A stretch of DNA of 64,000 nucleotides, from contig NZ_JAFVMG010000001.1 in NCBI RefSeq assembly GCF_017377745.1, positions 434,001 to 498,000 of the forward strand, in the 5' to 3' direction. Below are positions 25,744-35,216 of the stretch, piece by piece (position 1 is the first letter of the stretch; every line of letters begins with the position of its first letter). Source of the stretch: Acetobacter suratthaniensis. Lineage in GTDB: Bacteria; Pseudomonadota; Alphaproteobacteria; Acetobacterales; Acetobacteraceae. The notes under the pieces were generated by a model. That model did no database searches. It was not told where the DNA came from and saw nothing but the letters and a program-made list of their open reading frames with translations. Made by a program: the position numbers and the translations under genes.

Positions 25744-26729
25744 CAGGGCAGGCGGCGCAGCCACAGGCGCACGATCAACTGGGTTGTCAGCCAGCAGATC
25801 AGGGCGGCAGCAAGGGGTAGGCATCCAAGGCCGATCAGCAGGTCTGAGGGCATGGAGCCAAGGAAGGCATCCTGACCTGTCAGGCTGTTCTGCGTGGCGG
25901 TGGCCGGAACCCCGTCCGCCTCCGCCGTGAAGGGGGCTGTAATCTGAAGCAGGGCAAACAGCGGAACACAGGCTAGAACCGTGCCTGTCAGACCGCCCCC
26001 AAAGGCAAGCGAGGCCGTTCTGCGGGCGAAGCGTCCGGCAATATAACCATCCGAGGCGCCCAGCCCGTGCAGGGTGGTAATGACATCACGGCGCGAGGCC
26101 AGCCCCGCACGGGTGGTCAGGCCCGTAATCAGGGTTGCAACCCCACAGACACTCAGGAGCGCGAGCCCCGCACAGGCCAGCAGGCTGTTGGCCAGAGCGT
26201 GCAGGCGTGTGCTCCACAGGCTGTTGCGTTCTACAATAACACCGGGGGCTACAGCCGACAGATCCTGCTCCAGCGTCGCGGGAGGGAGAGTGCTATCGGG
26301 CAGCTCAACCCGCAGGACGGCGGGTAGGGGCATGGCCGAGGGGCTTGTCGCTGTCTGTCCTTTGAGGCCGCTGCCCAGCCACGGCTCCAGCAGGTTTCCC
26401 AATTCCTGCGCGGAAAGACGGTGCACGATACTGCCCGCAGGCAGGCTGACCAGTGCGGCCTGCACGGCATCTGCCCGGCTTTGCTCGCCGGGAGCCTGCA
26501 CGCCACCGGAAGCCTGACGGGCAGGCTGATCCGGCTGGGGCACCTGAATAACGACAAGCTGTGCGGCTCCTCCGGCCCAGCGGGCAGAGAGCGCGCGGGC
26601 ACCACAGGCCCCGGCCAGTGTCAGGGCCGCCAGAAACCCAACCATGGCCACGAGTGCGAACAGCCCGCGATCGGGTAGGGTTTCGCTCAGAGACAGGCCA
26701 TCCCGCCTGCGGGTGGAGCGGCGGCTCAT
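25743..26729 (-). CDS. ftsX: Cell division ABC transporter permease FtsX
   Basis: FtsX is the membrane partner of FtsE and conveys ATP-dependent conformational change to periplasmic peptidoglycan hydrolases at the septum. The 328-residue protein has the FtsX order: a basic cytoplasmic start, helix 1 (GLFALVAMVGFLAALTLAGA), an extracellular domain to about residue 175, then helices 2-4 (LLACAGLALLSVCGVATLIT, GGGLTGTVLACVPLFALLQI, LIGLGCLPLAAALICWLTTQ). Sequence similarity is weak, as is usual for alphaproteobacterial FtsX; the ATGA overlap with ftsE supports the call. Confidence 0.88.
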   Translation of the reverse strand: MSRRSTRRRDGLSLSETLPDRGLFALVAMVGFLAALTLAGACGARALSARWAGGAAQLVVIQVPQPDQPARQASGGVQAPGEQSRADAVQAALVSLPAGSIVHRLSAQELGNLLEPWLGSGLKGQTATSPSAMPLPAVLRVELPDSTLPPATLEQDLSAVAPGVIVERNSLWSTRLHALANSLLACAGLALLSVCGVATLITGLTTRAGLASRRDVITTLHGLGASDGYIAGRFARRTASLAFGGGLTGTVLACVPLFALLQITAPFTAEADGVPATATQNSLTGQDAFLGSMPSDLLIGLGCLPLAAALICWLTTQLIVRLWLRRLP

Positions 26730-27406
26730 AGGGGGGGCGTCTCGTCGCTTACAAGGTGGCCACGTTCGAGAAAAAGTGCAGGGTGGGGCAGGCGGCGCAC
26801 GAGGGCCTCGTTATGGGTCGCAACAATCACGGTGGACCCCATGGCGCTGAGTTCCGCGAACATGTCCAGCAGGCGGTGCGCCTGACTTTCTTCCAGCGCA
26901 TTGGTTGGTTCGTCAGCCAGTATCAGGCCGGGACGGTGGATAATGGCACGCGCTATTGCCGTGCGCTGCTGCTCTCCGCCGGAAAGGCGCTCGGCGGGGG
27001 CATCGTGGTATTCGCTAAGGCCGACCCATTTGAGAATGGAGCGGATTTCATCGCGGATTTCATCTTCCGGGCGGTTTTGCAACCGCATGGGCAGGGCGAT
27101 GTTATCCGCGACCGACAGGCCCGGCATCAGGCGGAAATCCTGATGGATCATGCCAATCCGGCGGCGCAGCATGACAAAGGTGGCGCGTTTCTGTTCGTCG
27201 TTAACTGGCTGCCCCAGCACGACCATTCGCCCTGATGTGGGCAGGGTTTCAACATGCAGCAGGCTCAGCAGGCTGCTTTTGCCAGCCCCAGAAGGGCCAA
27301 GCAGCCAGCGGAAGCCCCCCTGCGGCACGGAAAAAGACAGCCGCGAGAGAACGGGGGCGGGGTCTTTTCTGGCCCGACGCCAGGAAACGGTATCCAGATG
27401 GATCAT
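26726..27406 (-). CDS. ftsE: Cell division ATP-binding protein FtsE
   Basis: The ATPase of the FtsEX division complex. The 226-residue protein has Walker A GPSGAGKSSLLSLLHVE, Q-loop region RRIGMIHQDFRLMPGLSVAD, ABC signature RLSGGEQQRTAIARAIIHRP, Walker B LILADEPTNALEES and switch His in VIVATHNEALVRRL. The strongly conserved FtsE phrase around HQDF and LSVADN separates it from generic LolD-type ATPases. Its stop overlaps the ftsX start by 4 nt. Confidence 0.93.
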   Translation of the reverse strand: MIHLDTVSWRRARKDPAPVLSRLSFSVPQGGFRWLLGPSGAGKSSLLSLLHVETLPTSGRMVVLGQPVNDEQKRATFVMLRRRIGMIHQDFRLMPGLSVADNIALPMRLQNRPEDEIRDEIRSILKWVGLSEYHDAPAERLSGGEQQRTAIARAIIHRPGLILADEPTNALEESQAHRLLDMFAELSAMGSTVIVATHNEALVRRLPHPALFLERGHLVSDETPPL

Positions 27407-27480
27407 GCGGGCTGGCCCTGATGCGGTGCGGGGCTGGGGGTGGCGCTATGGCCCATGGTCATGTTCAGGCCCGGCGGGGC

Positions 27481-27882
27481 TTACATGTTGCGCGCGGCAA
27501 GGGCTGTCAGGGTGGAGGCTGCGGCGGCCACCGCCATCAGGCCAATGCCATCACAAATCAGGCTGGTTGCGCTGAGTACATGCCCGCCCAGCACGATTTC
27601 GTGCGGGATGGCGGCTGCTGCGTTGCTGATGGCGTCACGCGCCTGCGGGTCTGCGGCGGCGGTAGAGCGGGTTAGCGCGCCTGTCAGGCTGGGAACGGCG
27701 GCCCAAACCACCCCTGCAATAAGCAGGAAAGGGGCCAGAAGCTCTGCAATCTGCTGAATGAAACCCGAGACAAAATGGCAGATGACCCAAAGGGCTGTGC
27801 AGATAAGGCTGAGGATGGTCGATCCGCCTTCATGCTGGGCGGGAGCGGGGGGCTGCGGTGCAAGAGGAGTGCGCTGATCCAT
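27481..27882 (-). CDS. Hypothetical membrane protein upstream of ftsEX
   Basis: A 133-residue protein not recognised. It has a proline-rich cytoplasmic start (MDQRTPLAPQPPAPAQHEGG), two close hydrophobic segments (ILSLICTALWVICHFVSGFI, LLAPFLLIAGVVWAAVPSL), a charged middle stretch and a C-terminal hydrophobic segment (ICDGIGLMAVAAAASTLTAL). ATG 27882 follows AAAGGA by about 11 nt; the opening further upstream is less convincing. It precedes ftsE by 74 bp on the same strand, so it may be transcribed with the division genes. Confidence 0.6.
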   Translation of the reverse strand: MDQRTPLAPQPPAPAQHEGGSTILSLICTALWVICHFVSGFIQQIAELLAPFLLIAGVVWAAVPSLTGALTRSTAAADPQARDAISNAAAAIPHEIVLGGHVLSATSLICDGIGLMAVAAAASTLTALAARNM

Positions 27883-28131
27883 GAACCCGTTTTTCCTTTG
27901 GGGGGTGCGATTATGGAGCCTGTTATACAGGGGGGCGGGTGGTTGTGTCACGTCATGGAAGGCGTGGCGGGTGGCCGGAAGGGGTAGAACACGCCCTGCT
28001 CACGCATTCGCGAGCAGACGGCGCTTTGTTCCGGCGTTTAAGGTAGGGGTAAGTCGTCTGGCAGGAACACCGCATGGCTTTGCGGGTTTCTCTGGCATGT
28101 TTGGTTTCGCAGGGGAGCGTTCCGGTCGTTC

Positions 28132-29934
28132 ATGCAGTTTCTTTCGTGTACCGTGATGTTCGCCGGGGTGAACGCACAGGCAATGGCCTGTCTGCGCGAT
28201 GTTCTGAGCATGCGGGGGCTGGATTTGCGCAGTGTACCCGATGCGGCGGCGGTGTTCTCCAGTTTTGATGACGTTCTGCCCGATCTGGTGGTGGTACCCG
28301 AAACCCTGCCTGATATGGCGGCTACGCGGTTGTGCCAGCATCTACGGCTGAATGCCGCAACCCGAGGGATGCCGGTTGTCGTGCTGATGCCCGAGCATAA
28401 TCCCGGCAGGGAACATGAACTGCTTGATCGTGGGGCGGATGCCTGTTTCTGCATGGAGGATGACCCGGTTATCCTGCTGTTTCGTATCTGCGCCCTGCTG
28501 CGCGAATACGGGGCTGATGCCGCCGAGCGCGAGGGGGTTACCTTCCGTCAGCCGACTGTCAGCGTGGTAACGGCTCCGGGCGGCGCTTTGTGGTCATGGC
28601 CCGGTGGGCGGGATCGGGCAGCCTCTGCTGAAGGGGGGCTGGTGGATATGTTCCGCCGCAACGGACAGAAAGCCCAGCTTGTGGATGACCCGGACAGGCT
28701 TGATCTGGCCGGCAATGGATCGGGCGGCGGCATACCACCGGACTGCGTGGTGGTGGACTTGACCTGCCCGGCGTTTGAAGGGCTGGCGCTGGCACGCACG
28801 GTGGCGGCGTTCAGGCGGCGCACACGCCAGTGCGTGCGTGTGATGGGGGTGGTGGAAAAAAGCGCTGATTCGGCTGAAAAAATCCGTGTCGCCTTTGAAG
28901 CAGGCGTAGATGATCTGGTCGATACCGACATCCGCCCCGACCTGTTTTTAGCGCGTGTGGCAGCCCTTGTGCGGCGCAAGAGCCTGCAGGATGAAGTGCA
29001 GCGCGAAGAAGCCCATATGGAAAGTGCGCGCGCCCGTGCCGCACTGGCCGATGCCCTGCGGCGCGTGAATGCTGATCTGGCAGCCGCCAACCGCAAGCTG
29101 ATAGACGCGCAGGCCAAGCTGGTACAGTCCGCCAAAATGGCATCGCTTGGGGAACTTGCGGCCGGTATCGCCCATGAGTTCAATAACCCGCTGGCTTTTG
29201 TGCTGGCGCATGAAAACACGGCCAAACGCAGTGTGGCGCAGGCATTGCAGGCCATCCGTCTGGGCGATACGCAGCAGGCCGAGGCCGCATTGGCCAAGGG
29301 GAGCGAGCGACTGGCCTCGTCTTTCGTAGGGCTTTCGCGCCTGCGGGATCTGGTGGTGAGCCTGCGCCGTTTTTCCCGGTTGGATGAGGGAGAGTTCCGG
29401 CGGCTGGATGTGCCAGAAGCCATTAGCATGGTGCTGACCCTGCTGGCCCCCAAGCTGGGAGAAGAAATAGAGGTGGAATGCCAGCTTAAGGCCCCGCCGG
29501 AGCTTGTCTGTCAGGCCGCACTGGTCAATCAGGTGGTGATGAACATTGTCAGCAATGCTGCTGATGCCATTCTGGAAAAACGCGCACTGACCCGCCGCGC
29601 ACAGGGCGTGGTAGCGGTGGTTAAAGACCGGATTCTGTTGCAGTCCGGCCTGCAACCGCGCGAGGGCGGCGAGGGCAATGATTACGTCCTGCGCATTTGT
29701 GATACCGGCCCCGGCGTGCCTGATGCGTTACAGGAGCGTGTGTTTGAGCCGTTTTTTACCACCAAGCCCGTTGGTTCGGGTACGGGGCTGGGTCTGGCTA
29801 CGGCGTATGGTGTTGTGCAGGCCCACGGCGGGAGTATTGTCATAACAAGATCGGAAAGCCTTGGTGGCGCCTGTTTTACCATTCGGGTGCCATACAGAGC
29901 AGCAGAGGAGCGGCGCGGTGAACACGTTGCCTGA
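28132..29934 (+). CDS. Sensor histidine kinase with two degenerate receiver-like N-terminal domains
   Basis: A 600-residue soluble kinase. Residues 1-125 and about 140-282 look like two receiver folds. In the first (LPDLVVVPETLP) the phospho-acceptor Asp is replaced by Pro56; the second keeps Asp209 in PDCVVVDLTCP. A coiled-coil (about 285-335) leads to the HisKA motif ELAAGIAHEFNNPLAF with phosphorylatable His348. The ATPase domain has N-box NQVVMNIVSNAADAIL, G1 DTGPGVPD and [20 protein letters not shown]. No transmembrane segment or known sensor domain. It overlaps the next kinase gene by 17 nt, so the two are translationally coupled. Confidence 0.85.
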   Translation: MQFLSCTVMFAGVNAQAMACLRDVLSMRGLDLRSVPDAAAVFSSFDDVLPDLVVVPETLPDMAATRLCQHLRLNAATRGMPVVVLMPEHNPGREHELLDRGADACFCMEDDPVILLFRICALLREYGADAAEREGVTFRQPTVSVVTAPGGALWSWPGGRDRAASAEGGLVDMFRRNGQKAQLVDDPDRLDLAGNGSGGGIPPDCVVVDLTCPAFEGLALARTVAAFRRRTRQCVRVMGVVEKSADSAEKIRVAFEAGVDDLVDTDIRPDLFLARVAALVRRKSLQDEVQREEAHMESARARAALADALRRVNADLAAANRKLIDAQAKLVQSAKMASLGELAAGIAHEFNNPLAFVLAHENTAKRSVAQALQAIRLGDTQQAEAALAKGSERLASSFVGLSRLRDLVVSLRRFSRLDEGEFRRLDVPEAISMVLTLLAPKLGEEIEVECQLKAPPELVCQAALVNQVVMNIVSNAADAILEKRALTRRAQGVVAVVKDRILLQSGLQPREGGEGNDYVLRICDTGPGVPDALQERVFEPFFTTKPVGSGTGLGLATAYGVVQAHGGSIVITRSESLGGACFTIRVPYRAAEERRGEHVA

Positions 29935-32029
29935 CACAGCGGAGCGGCCTGTCGTTCTGGTTGTGGATGACGAGCCTGAAATTCTGGTGGCGCTGACCGA
30001 CCTGCTCGATCAGGCGTATCACGTGCTGGCCGCGTCCTCCGGCGAGGAAGGGCTGGCCCTCTTGCGCCAGAACCCGGATGTGGCGGTCATTATTTCCGAC
30101 CAGCGCATGCCGGGCATGACGGGCGATGTGTTTTTTGCCCATGCCCGCGAACTGAGTGGCGCAGGTGCCATTCTATTGACCGGCTATGCCGATATTTCCG
30201 CCGTGGAAGCCGCCCTCAACCGGGGGCAGATTTCCTTTTTTGCGTACAAACCGTGGGATGATGAAACCCTGCTGTCCATGGTGGGGCAGGCGGCGGATCG
30301 TTACCGGCTGGAAAACGAACTGGCGCGTGAGCGTCTGCTGCTGCGCGGCCTGCTGGAAAACCTGCCATTCGGGCTGGGTTTCAAGGATCACAACGGCAGT
30401 TTCATTCGCCTTAACCAGCAGATGGCGCGGGAGTTCAACCGTAGTGTTGCGGATTGCCTTGGCCAGCAGGAAGATGATCTGGTCGATGGCACCCGGCTGG
30501 AAAGCCTGCGGCAGGCGCAGAGTGATCTGGTCGCTTCAGGCCGTGACCAGCAGGTGCTGCAACTGCCCGGCCCCGATGGTCAGTCCCGCTGGCACGATCT
30601 GACCCGTGTGCGGCTGGACACCCTGCGCAACGAGCCGGTGCGGGCGCATACGCTGTCGGCTTATTCCATTCTGATCGACCGTGATGTGACAGAGCTGCTC
30701 AGTCTGGAGCAGCGCTTGCAGCAGGCCCAGAAAATGCAGGCCATTGGCACGCTGGCCGGTGGTATCGCGCATGATTTCAATAACCTGCTAACGGCCATTC
30801 TGGGTTCGCTCGAACTGGTGCAGGACCTTGAACCACCGAAGGAGGCTGCCACCTCGCGTCTGTATCAGAACGCCATGCAGGCCGCGCGGCGTGGTGCTGT
30901 GCTCACCCGCCGCCTGCTTGATTTCAGCCGCCCGCGCCACCTTGTGTGCCAGCAGGTGGATGTGGCGGAAATGCTCGAACACCTGCGCGATTTCCTGATG
31001 CGGGGCAAAGTGCCAGACGATATCCGGGGCGAACTGGATGCAGAGCGCTTCAAGCCGGGCAGCGGGTGGGAGCGTGTCAGCTTCGAACTGCCCGATATAG
31101 CCCTGCCCCCCGTGTGGACGGACGCAACACAGCTCCAGCTTGCCGTGCTCAATCAGTGCCTGAACGCGCTGGAGGCCCAGCCGCAGGGCGACAGTGCCTG
31201 CGTGGTGAGTGTGCGTCTGGCGGACAAGCTCCTTGGCCGTCATCTGGGGGGTGAGCATGCCAGTGCATGGGTTGTGGTGCAGATCCGCGATCATGGCGCG
31301 GGTATGACAGAGGAACAGCGCGCCCGTATTTTTGAGCCGTTCTTTACCACCAAGGATGTCGGGCAGGGCAACGGGCTCGGCCTGTCCATGACCTACAGCT
31401 TCATCAGCCATTGCGGGGGTGAAGTGCGTGTGGAGGGTATTCCGGGGGGCGGTACGGCGGTCGAGCTGTGGTTCCCTGCCATGGCGCGTGGAAAAGGGCT
31501 GGAACAGCCAGCACAGCCCCCTTTGCCCGCGCGCAAGGTTTTATCCGTGCAGGATGATCCGGCCAGCGCCGACTGGGAGCAGGATACGGTCAAGGAAAGT
31601 GGAGAAGGGCGCGTGCCTGCGCGCGCACTCTCCACCCCCGTTACGCAGGATATGGCCCGCGTGCTGCCCGCTGCGGCGGAGGGGCGGATCATTCTGGTGG
31701 TGGATGACGAGCCGGGTGTGCGGGCGGTTACGGCTGGTTTCCTGCGCCGCGCGGGCTATGCGGTGCTGGAATCCTCCAGCGGTATGGATGCGCTGGAGGC
31801 TGTACAGCAGCATGCGGACATAGCCCTTGTGGTCATGGATGTGAAAATGCCCGGCATGAATGGTGGCGAGGCCGCACGGCATATCCATACCCGCAGGCCA
31901 GAACTGCCAGTGCTGTTCGTAACTGGCTATGCTGATTTTGGCCTGCTGCCCGAAGGGGTTGCCGTGCTGCACAAGCCTTACACGCGCGATGCCCTGCTGG
32001 GAGATGTCAGGGCCATGCTGGCGGCCTAG
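29918..32029 (+). CDS. Hybrid sensor kinase (receiver-PAS-HisKA-ATPase-receiver)
   Basis: A 703-residue cytoplasmic kinase. Domain order: receiver (about 10-125; Asp61 in [13 protein letters not shown], Lys in FAYKPWDD), PAS-like (about 145-265; [20 protein letters not shown]), HisKA with His285 in [20 protein letters not shown], HATPase (about 410-515; [20 protein letters not shown]) and a second receiver (about 588-700; Asp641 in [13 protein letters not shown], Lys in [12 protein letters not shown]). GTG 29918 has AGGAG 7 nt upstream inside the previous gene. No DNA-binding output domain or separate regulator is encoded next to it. Confidence 0.88.
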   Translation: MNTLPDTAERPVVLVVDDEPEILVALTDLLDQAYHVLAASSGEEGLALLRQNPDVAVIISDQRMPGMTGDVFFAHARELSGAGAILLTGYADISAVEAALNRGQISFFAYKPWDDETLLSMVGQAADRYRLENELARERLLLRGLLENLPFGLGFKDHNGSFIRLNQQMAREFNRSVADCLGQQEDDLVDGTRLESLRQAQSDLVASGRDQQVLQLPGPDGQSRWHDLTRVRLDTLRNEPVRAHTLSAYSILIDRDVTELLSLEQRLQQAQKMQAIGTLAGGIAHDFNNLLTAILGSLELVQDLEPPKEAATSRLYQNAMQAARRGAVLTRRLLDFSRPRHLVCQQVDVAEMLEHLRDFLMRGKVPDDIRGELDAERFKPGSGWERVSFELPDIALPPVWTDATQLQLAVLNQCLNALEAQPQGDSACVVSVRLADKLLGRHLGGEHASAWVVVQIRDHGAGMTEEQRARIFEPFFTTKDVGQGNGLGLSMTYSFISHCGGEVRVEGIPGGGTAVELWFPAMARGKGLEQPAQPPLPARKVLSVQDDPASADWEQDTVKESGEGRVPARALSTPVTQDMARVLPAAAEGRIILVVDDEPGVRAVTAGFLRRAGYAVLESSSGMDALEAVQQHADIALVVMDVKMPGMNGGEAARHIHTRRPELPVLFVTGYADFGLLPEGVAVLHKPYTRDALLGDVRAMLAA

Positions 32030-32050
32030 GATTGCCTTGCTGGTGGGTAT

Positions 32051-32566
32051 TCAGGAGGGGGCGGGCTGGCCGAAATGCCGGTACACCTCGGTATTCTGCG
32101 CGGGGCTGGTTGCGGCCAGATCATGCTGTGCGCCAAGGCGGCGTGCCAGTGTGCGTGAACGTGCATTGTCCATGTGGATATAACTGACCAGCGAGGGCAG
32201 GCGGCGGACATCGCGCGCCCAGTCCCGCAGGGCGGATGCGGCCTCAAACGCGTAGCCAAGCCCTTCCGCTTGGGGGAACACCAGCCAGCCTATTTCATGT
32301 TCGGGAAAAAACGGGCCTGCATTGATCCCGACCTGCCCGAGGCAATGCCCGTTAGCGCGGTCTTCCATCATCAGCGCGCCCACACCGAATAAATCCCACT
32401 GGGCATGATCGGCGCAGAACATGCCCCAGGCCCGGTCAGCCGCAAAAGGCCCGCTCATGTGGTGGCTGCGTTCAGAGGCCATGAACGTGGCATAAGCAGG
32501 CCAGTCGCTAAAACGCATGGGCCGCAGGAGCAGGCGCTTGGTGTGTAAAGTAGGGGCAGGAGGCAT
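32051..32566 (-). CDS. RimJ/RimL-type GNAT N-acetyltransferase
   Basis: A 171-residue acetyltransferase. It begins TLHTKRLLLRPMRFSDWPAY, the typical RimJ/RimL opening, and has CLGQVGINAGPF, EIGWLVFPQAEGLGYAFEAA (acetyl-CoA loop) and SYIHMDNARSRTLARRLGAQ. Substrate unknown: the family modifies ribosomal protein N-termini, small molecules or antibiotics. ATG 32566 follows CAGGAGG. It converges on the kinase pair and is divergent from hslV. Confidence 0.82.
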   Translation of the reverse strand: MPPAPTLHTKRLLLRPMRFSDWPAYATFMASERSHHMSGPFAADRAWGMFCADHAQWDLFGVGALMMEDRANGHCLGQVGINAGPFFPEHEIGWLVFPQAEGLGYAFEAASALRDWARDVRRLPSLVSYIHMDNARSRTLARRLGAQHDLAATSPAQNTEVYRHFGQPAPS

Positions 32567-32695
32567 GAAACAACACGGATGTAGGGCGTTATTAACGGCG
32601 CGAAACTGCACCGGCTGGCGTTGATAACGCAAGACATAATAGCACGAGCTAAAGAGACACGCGGCAGGTGTTGTGAGGTCCAGAAGCGCTTACCC

Positions 32696-32723
32696 CTTGT
32701 GCTGGCGGAGTAAACGCCTATTT
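32696..32723 (+). promoter_or_regulatory. Possible RpoH-type heat-shock promoter of hslVU
   Basis: CTTGTG (32696-32701) and CCTATTT (32717-32723) are 15 nt apart and end 10 bp before the hslV start, giving a short leader. The hexamers resemble sigma-32 elements (CTTG and CCNAT-T type), and hslVU is a classical heat-shock operon. Inferred from sequence only. Confidence 0.4.
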
Positions 32724-32733
32724 CTTTGGGATC

Positions 32734-33333
32734 ATGCAGAACTCATTCATTGCTTCCTCTCCCTATGATCCGGTCGGCTGGCATGGCACGACCATCCTAT
32801 GTGTAAGGCGCGGGCCATGCGTGGCCATGGCGGGCGATGGCCAGGTGACGCTGGGCAGCACCGTTATCAAGGGCAATGCCCGTAAAGTGCGCAGGATCGG
32901 GCCTTCGGGTTCCATTCTCGCAGGCTTTGCCGGTGCCACGGCGGATGCCTTTACTCTGCTCGAACGGCTTGAAGCCAAGCTGGAACGCTATCCCAACCAG
33001 CTTGAGCGTGCCTGCGTGGAACTGGCCAAGGACTGGCGTACGGATCGCTATTTGCGTCGTCTCGAAGCGATGATGGCCGTGGCCGACGCCGAACATTCCT
33101 ATACCCTGACCGGCAATGGCGATGTGCTGGAGCCCGAAGATGGGGTGATCGCTATTGGCTCGGGTGGCAACTATGCTCTGTCCGCCGCCCGCGCACTGCT
33201 GGGCGTGGAAGGGCTGGGGGCCGAGGAAATTGTGCGCCGCAGCATGAAAATTGCTGGCGATATCTGTGTTTATACAAACCATTCTGTCAGGGTTGAAACG
33301 CTTGAAACCCGCGCCACTACGGGAGATGCGTAA
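32734..33333 (+). CDS. hslV: ATP-dependent protease subunit HslV
   Basis: HslV is the proteolytic dodecamer of the HslUV (ClpQY) protease that degrades misfolded and regulatory proteins. The 199-residue precursor is cut at HG/TTILCV so that Thr19 becomes the catalytic N-terminus; next come [20 protein letters not shown] and [20 protein letters not shown], the family signatures. It overlaps hslU by one base (TAATG). Confidence 0.97.
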   Translation: MQNSFIASSPYDPVGWHGTTILCVRRGPCVAMAGDGQVTLGSTVIKGNARKVRRIGPSGSILAGFAGATADAFTLLERLEAKLERYPNQLERACVELAKDWRTDRYLRRLEAMMAVADAEHSYTLTGNGDVLEPEDGVIAIGSGGNYALSAARALLGVEGLGAEEIVRRSMKIAGDICVYTNHSVRVETLETRATTGDA

Positions 33334-34646
33334 TGCAGGCACCTGATCTGTCGCCACGCGGCATTGTTGCTGAACTGGATCGCTTTATCGTTGGGCAGAC
33401 CGATGCCAAGCGCGCGGTTGCCATTGCCCTGCGTAACCGCTGGCGTCGGGCGCAACTGCCTGATGGCCTGCGTGAAGAAGTGGTGCCCAAGAACATCCTC
33501 ATGATCGGGCCGACGGGCTGTGGCAAAACTGAAATTGCCCGCCGTCTGGCGCGGCTGGCACAGGCACCGTTTCTGAAGGTTGAGGCCACCAAGTTTACCG
33601 AAGTCGGTTATGTGGGCCGCGATGTGGACAGCATCGTGCGCGATCTGGTTGATGCCGCCATTGTCATGCTCAAGAACGCCCGCCGCAAGGATGTGGAAAC
33701 GCAGGCCGCACAGGCTGCGGAAGAGCGTATTGTGAATGCGCTGGTGGGCGAAGGTTCCTCGGCGGATACCAAAAGCCGTTTTCGCAGCATGCTGCGCAGC
33801 GGTCAGTTGGAAGACAAGGAAATAGAAATTGCCGTGGCCGATGCGGCCCCCGCCGGTGCGGGTGAAATGCCGGGCATGGTGCCGGGGCAGGTTGTCAATT
33901 TTGGCGACATGATGAAATCCTTCATGAGCCGCACCCCACGCCCCCGGAAAATGACCGTGGCGGCCGCACGCGAACAGCTTAAAAACGAAGAGATCGAAAA
34001 GCTGCTCGACAGCGAGGCGCTGACGCGGGAGGCCGTGTCGATCGCGCAGGAAAATGGCATTGTCTTTCTTGATGAAATCGACAAGGTCTGCGCCCGCTCT
34101 TCTGAAAGCGGCGTGAAAGGGGGCGATGTCTCGCGTGAAGGTGTGCAGCGCGATCTGTTGCCGCTGATCGAAGGCACGACCGTTTCCACCAAATATGGGC
34201 CGGTTCGCACGGATCATATCCTCTTTATTGCTTCAGGGGCATTCCATCTGGCCAAACCGGCTGACCTGCTGCCGGAGTTGCAGGGGCGCCTACCGATCCG
34301 TGTGGAATTACAGCCGCTTTCGCGGGCAGACCTGCGCCAGATCCTGACCGCACCTGAGCATTCTCTGCTCAAGCAGTATGTGGCTCTGATGCAAACAGAA
34401 GGCGTGGAACTGGACTTTTCTGACGACGCCGTGGATGCGTTGGCCGAACTGGCAGCGGATATAAACGAACGGGTCGAGAATATCGGTGCGCGGCGGTTGG
34501 CCACCGTTCTGGAAAAACTGCTTGAAGATATCTCGTTTAACGCGCCGGAGCGGCAGGGAGAAAAAATGACAGTCAGTGCCGCGATGGTTCATGAAAAGGT
34601 CACGCCGCTTGCGCAGCGCGGCGATCTGAGCCGGTTTATCCTGTAA
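33333..34646 (+). CDS. hslU: ATP-dependent protease ATPase subunit HslU
   Basis: HslU is the AAA+ unfoldase that feeds substrates into HslV. The 437-residue protein starts with [20 protein letters not shown] and has Walker [19 protein letters not shown], pore-loop/Walker B regions ([34 protein letters not shown]) and sensor-2 region [20 protein letters not shown]. The C-terminus GDLSRFIL is the conserved peptide that docks into HslV. Its stop overlaps the sufE start. Confidence 0.97.
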   Translation: MQAPDLSPRGIVAELDRFIVGQTDAKRAVAIALRNRWRRAQLPDGLREEVVPKNILMIGPTGCGKTEIARRLARLAQAPFLKVEATKFTEVGYVGRDVDSIVRDLVDAAIVMLKNARRKDVETQAAQAAEERIVNALVGEGSSADTKSRFRSMLRSGQLEDKEIEIAVADAAPAGAGEMPGMVPGQVVNFGDMMKSFMSRTPRPRKMTVAAAREQLKNEEIEKLLDSEALTREAVSIAQENGIVFLDEIDKVCARSSESGVKGGDVSREGVQRDLLPLIEGTTVSTKYGPVRTDHILFIASGAFHLAKPADLLPELQGRLPIRVELQPLSRADLRQILTAPEHSLLKQYVALMQTEGVELDFSDDAVDALAELAADINERVENIGARRLATVLEKLLEDISFNAPERQGEKMTVSAAMVHEKVTPLAQRGDLSRFIL

Positions 34647-35086
34647 TGGAAGCACCGTTTTTCGTTCCGCCCGAAGAAAGCGCGGCTGAAGCCATCGAGG
34701 CCATCCGTGATGAGCTTGAACTGTTTGATGACTGGATGGAGCGCTACCAGTACATCATAGAAATGGGGCGCAAGCTCCCGCCGTTTCCTGAAAACTGGCA
34801 GAATGACGCCCATAGGGTGCCCGGTTGCCAGAGCCAGGTCTGGCTGGAGGAAAAAGCCGAAGGCGACAGGCTGTATTTTGCAGGCCTGTCTGATGCCGCC
34901 ATTGTCAGTGGGCTGGTCGCTCTGCTGCTGCGCGTTTATTCGGGGCGCACAAGGGCTGAAATTGCGGCTACCGACCCGTCTTTCCTGCGTGAGTTGGGGC
35001 TGGTGCAAGCTCTGTCCACCAACCGGGGCAACGGGGTGGAGGCCATGGCGCGGGCTATCCGTTCGGCAGCGGCCCAGCCAGCCTGA
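34646..35086 (+). CDS. sufE: SufE family cysteine desulfurase activator
   Basis: SufE accepts persulfide sulfur from SufS and passes it on for iron-sulfur cluster assembly. The 146-residue protein has the active-site motif VPGCQSQVWL with the acceptor cysteine, preceded by LFDDWMERYQYIIEMGRKLP and followed by ISVGLVALLLRVYSG-type sequence (seen as IVSGLVALLLRVYSGR) and FLRELGLVQALSTNRGNGVE. Coupling to hslVU by a one-base overlap is unusual; cluster supply would serve the adjacent iron-sulfur aldehyde dehydrogenase, though that is only proximity. Confidence 0.92.
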   Translation: MEAPFFVPPEESAAEAIEAIRDELELFDDWMERYQYIIEMGRKLPPFPENWQNDAHRVPGCQSQVWLEEKAEGDRLYFAGLSDAAIVSGLVALLLRVYSGRTRAEIAATDPSFLRELGLVQALSTNRGNGVEAMARAIRSAAAQPA

Positions 35087-35158
35087 AACCTGAGTACTCT
35101 GGTGGGGGGCTTTTAGACCCGGCGCCATAAGGCAGGGCGTTGGATGATCCATAAAGAA

Positions 35159-35195
35159 ACGGGGCGGAGGCCATAGCGGCCCCGCCCCGTTTTCT
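35159..35195. terminator. Bidirectional terminator between sufE and aldH
   Basis: ACGGGGCGG (35159-35167) pairs with CCGCCCCGT (35182-35190), with inner GGCC/GGCC pairing, followed by TTTCT on the plus strand and TTTCTTT on the minus strand. It serves both convergent transcripts. Confidence 0.85.
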
Positions 35196-35216
35196 GTTGC
35201 ACCGTTTGGTGTGTGC

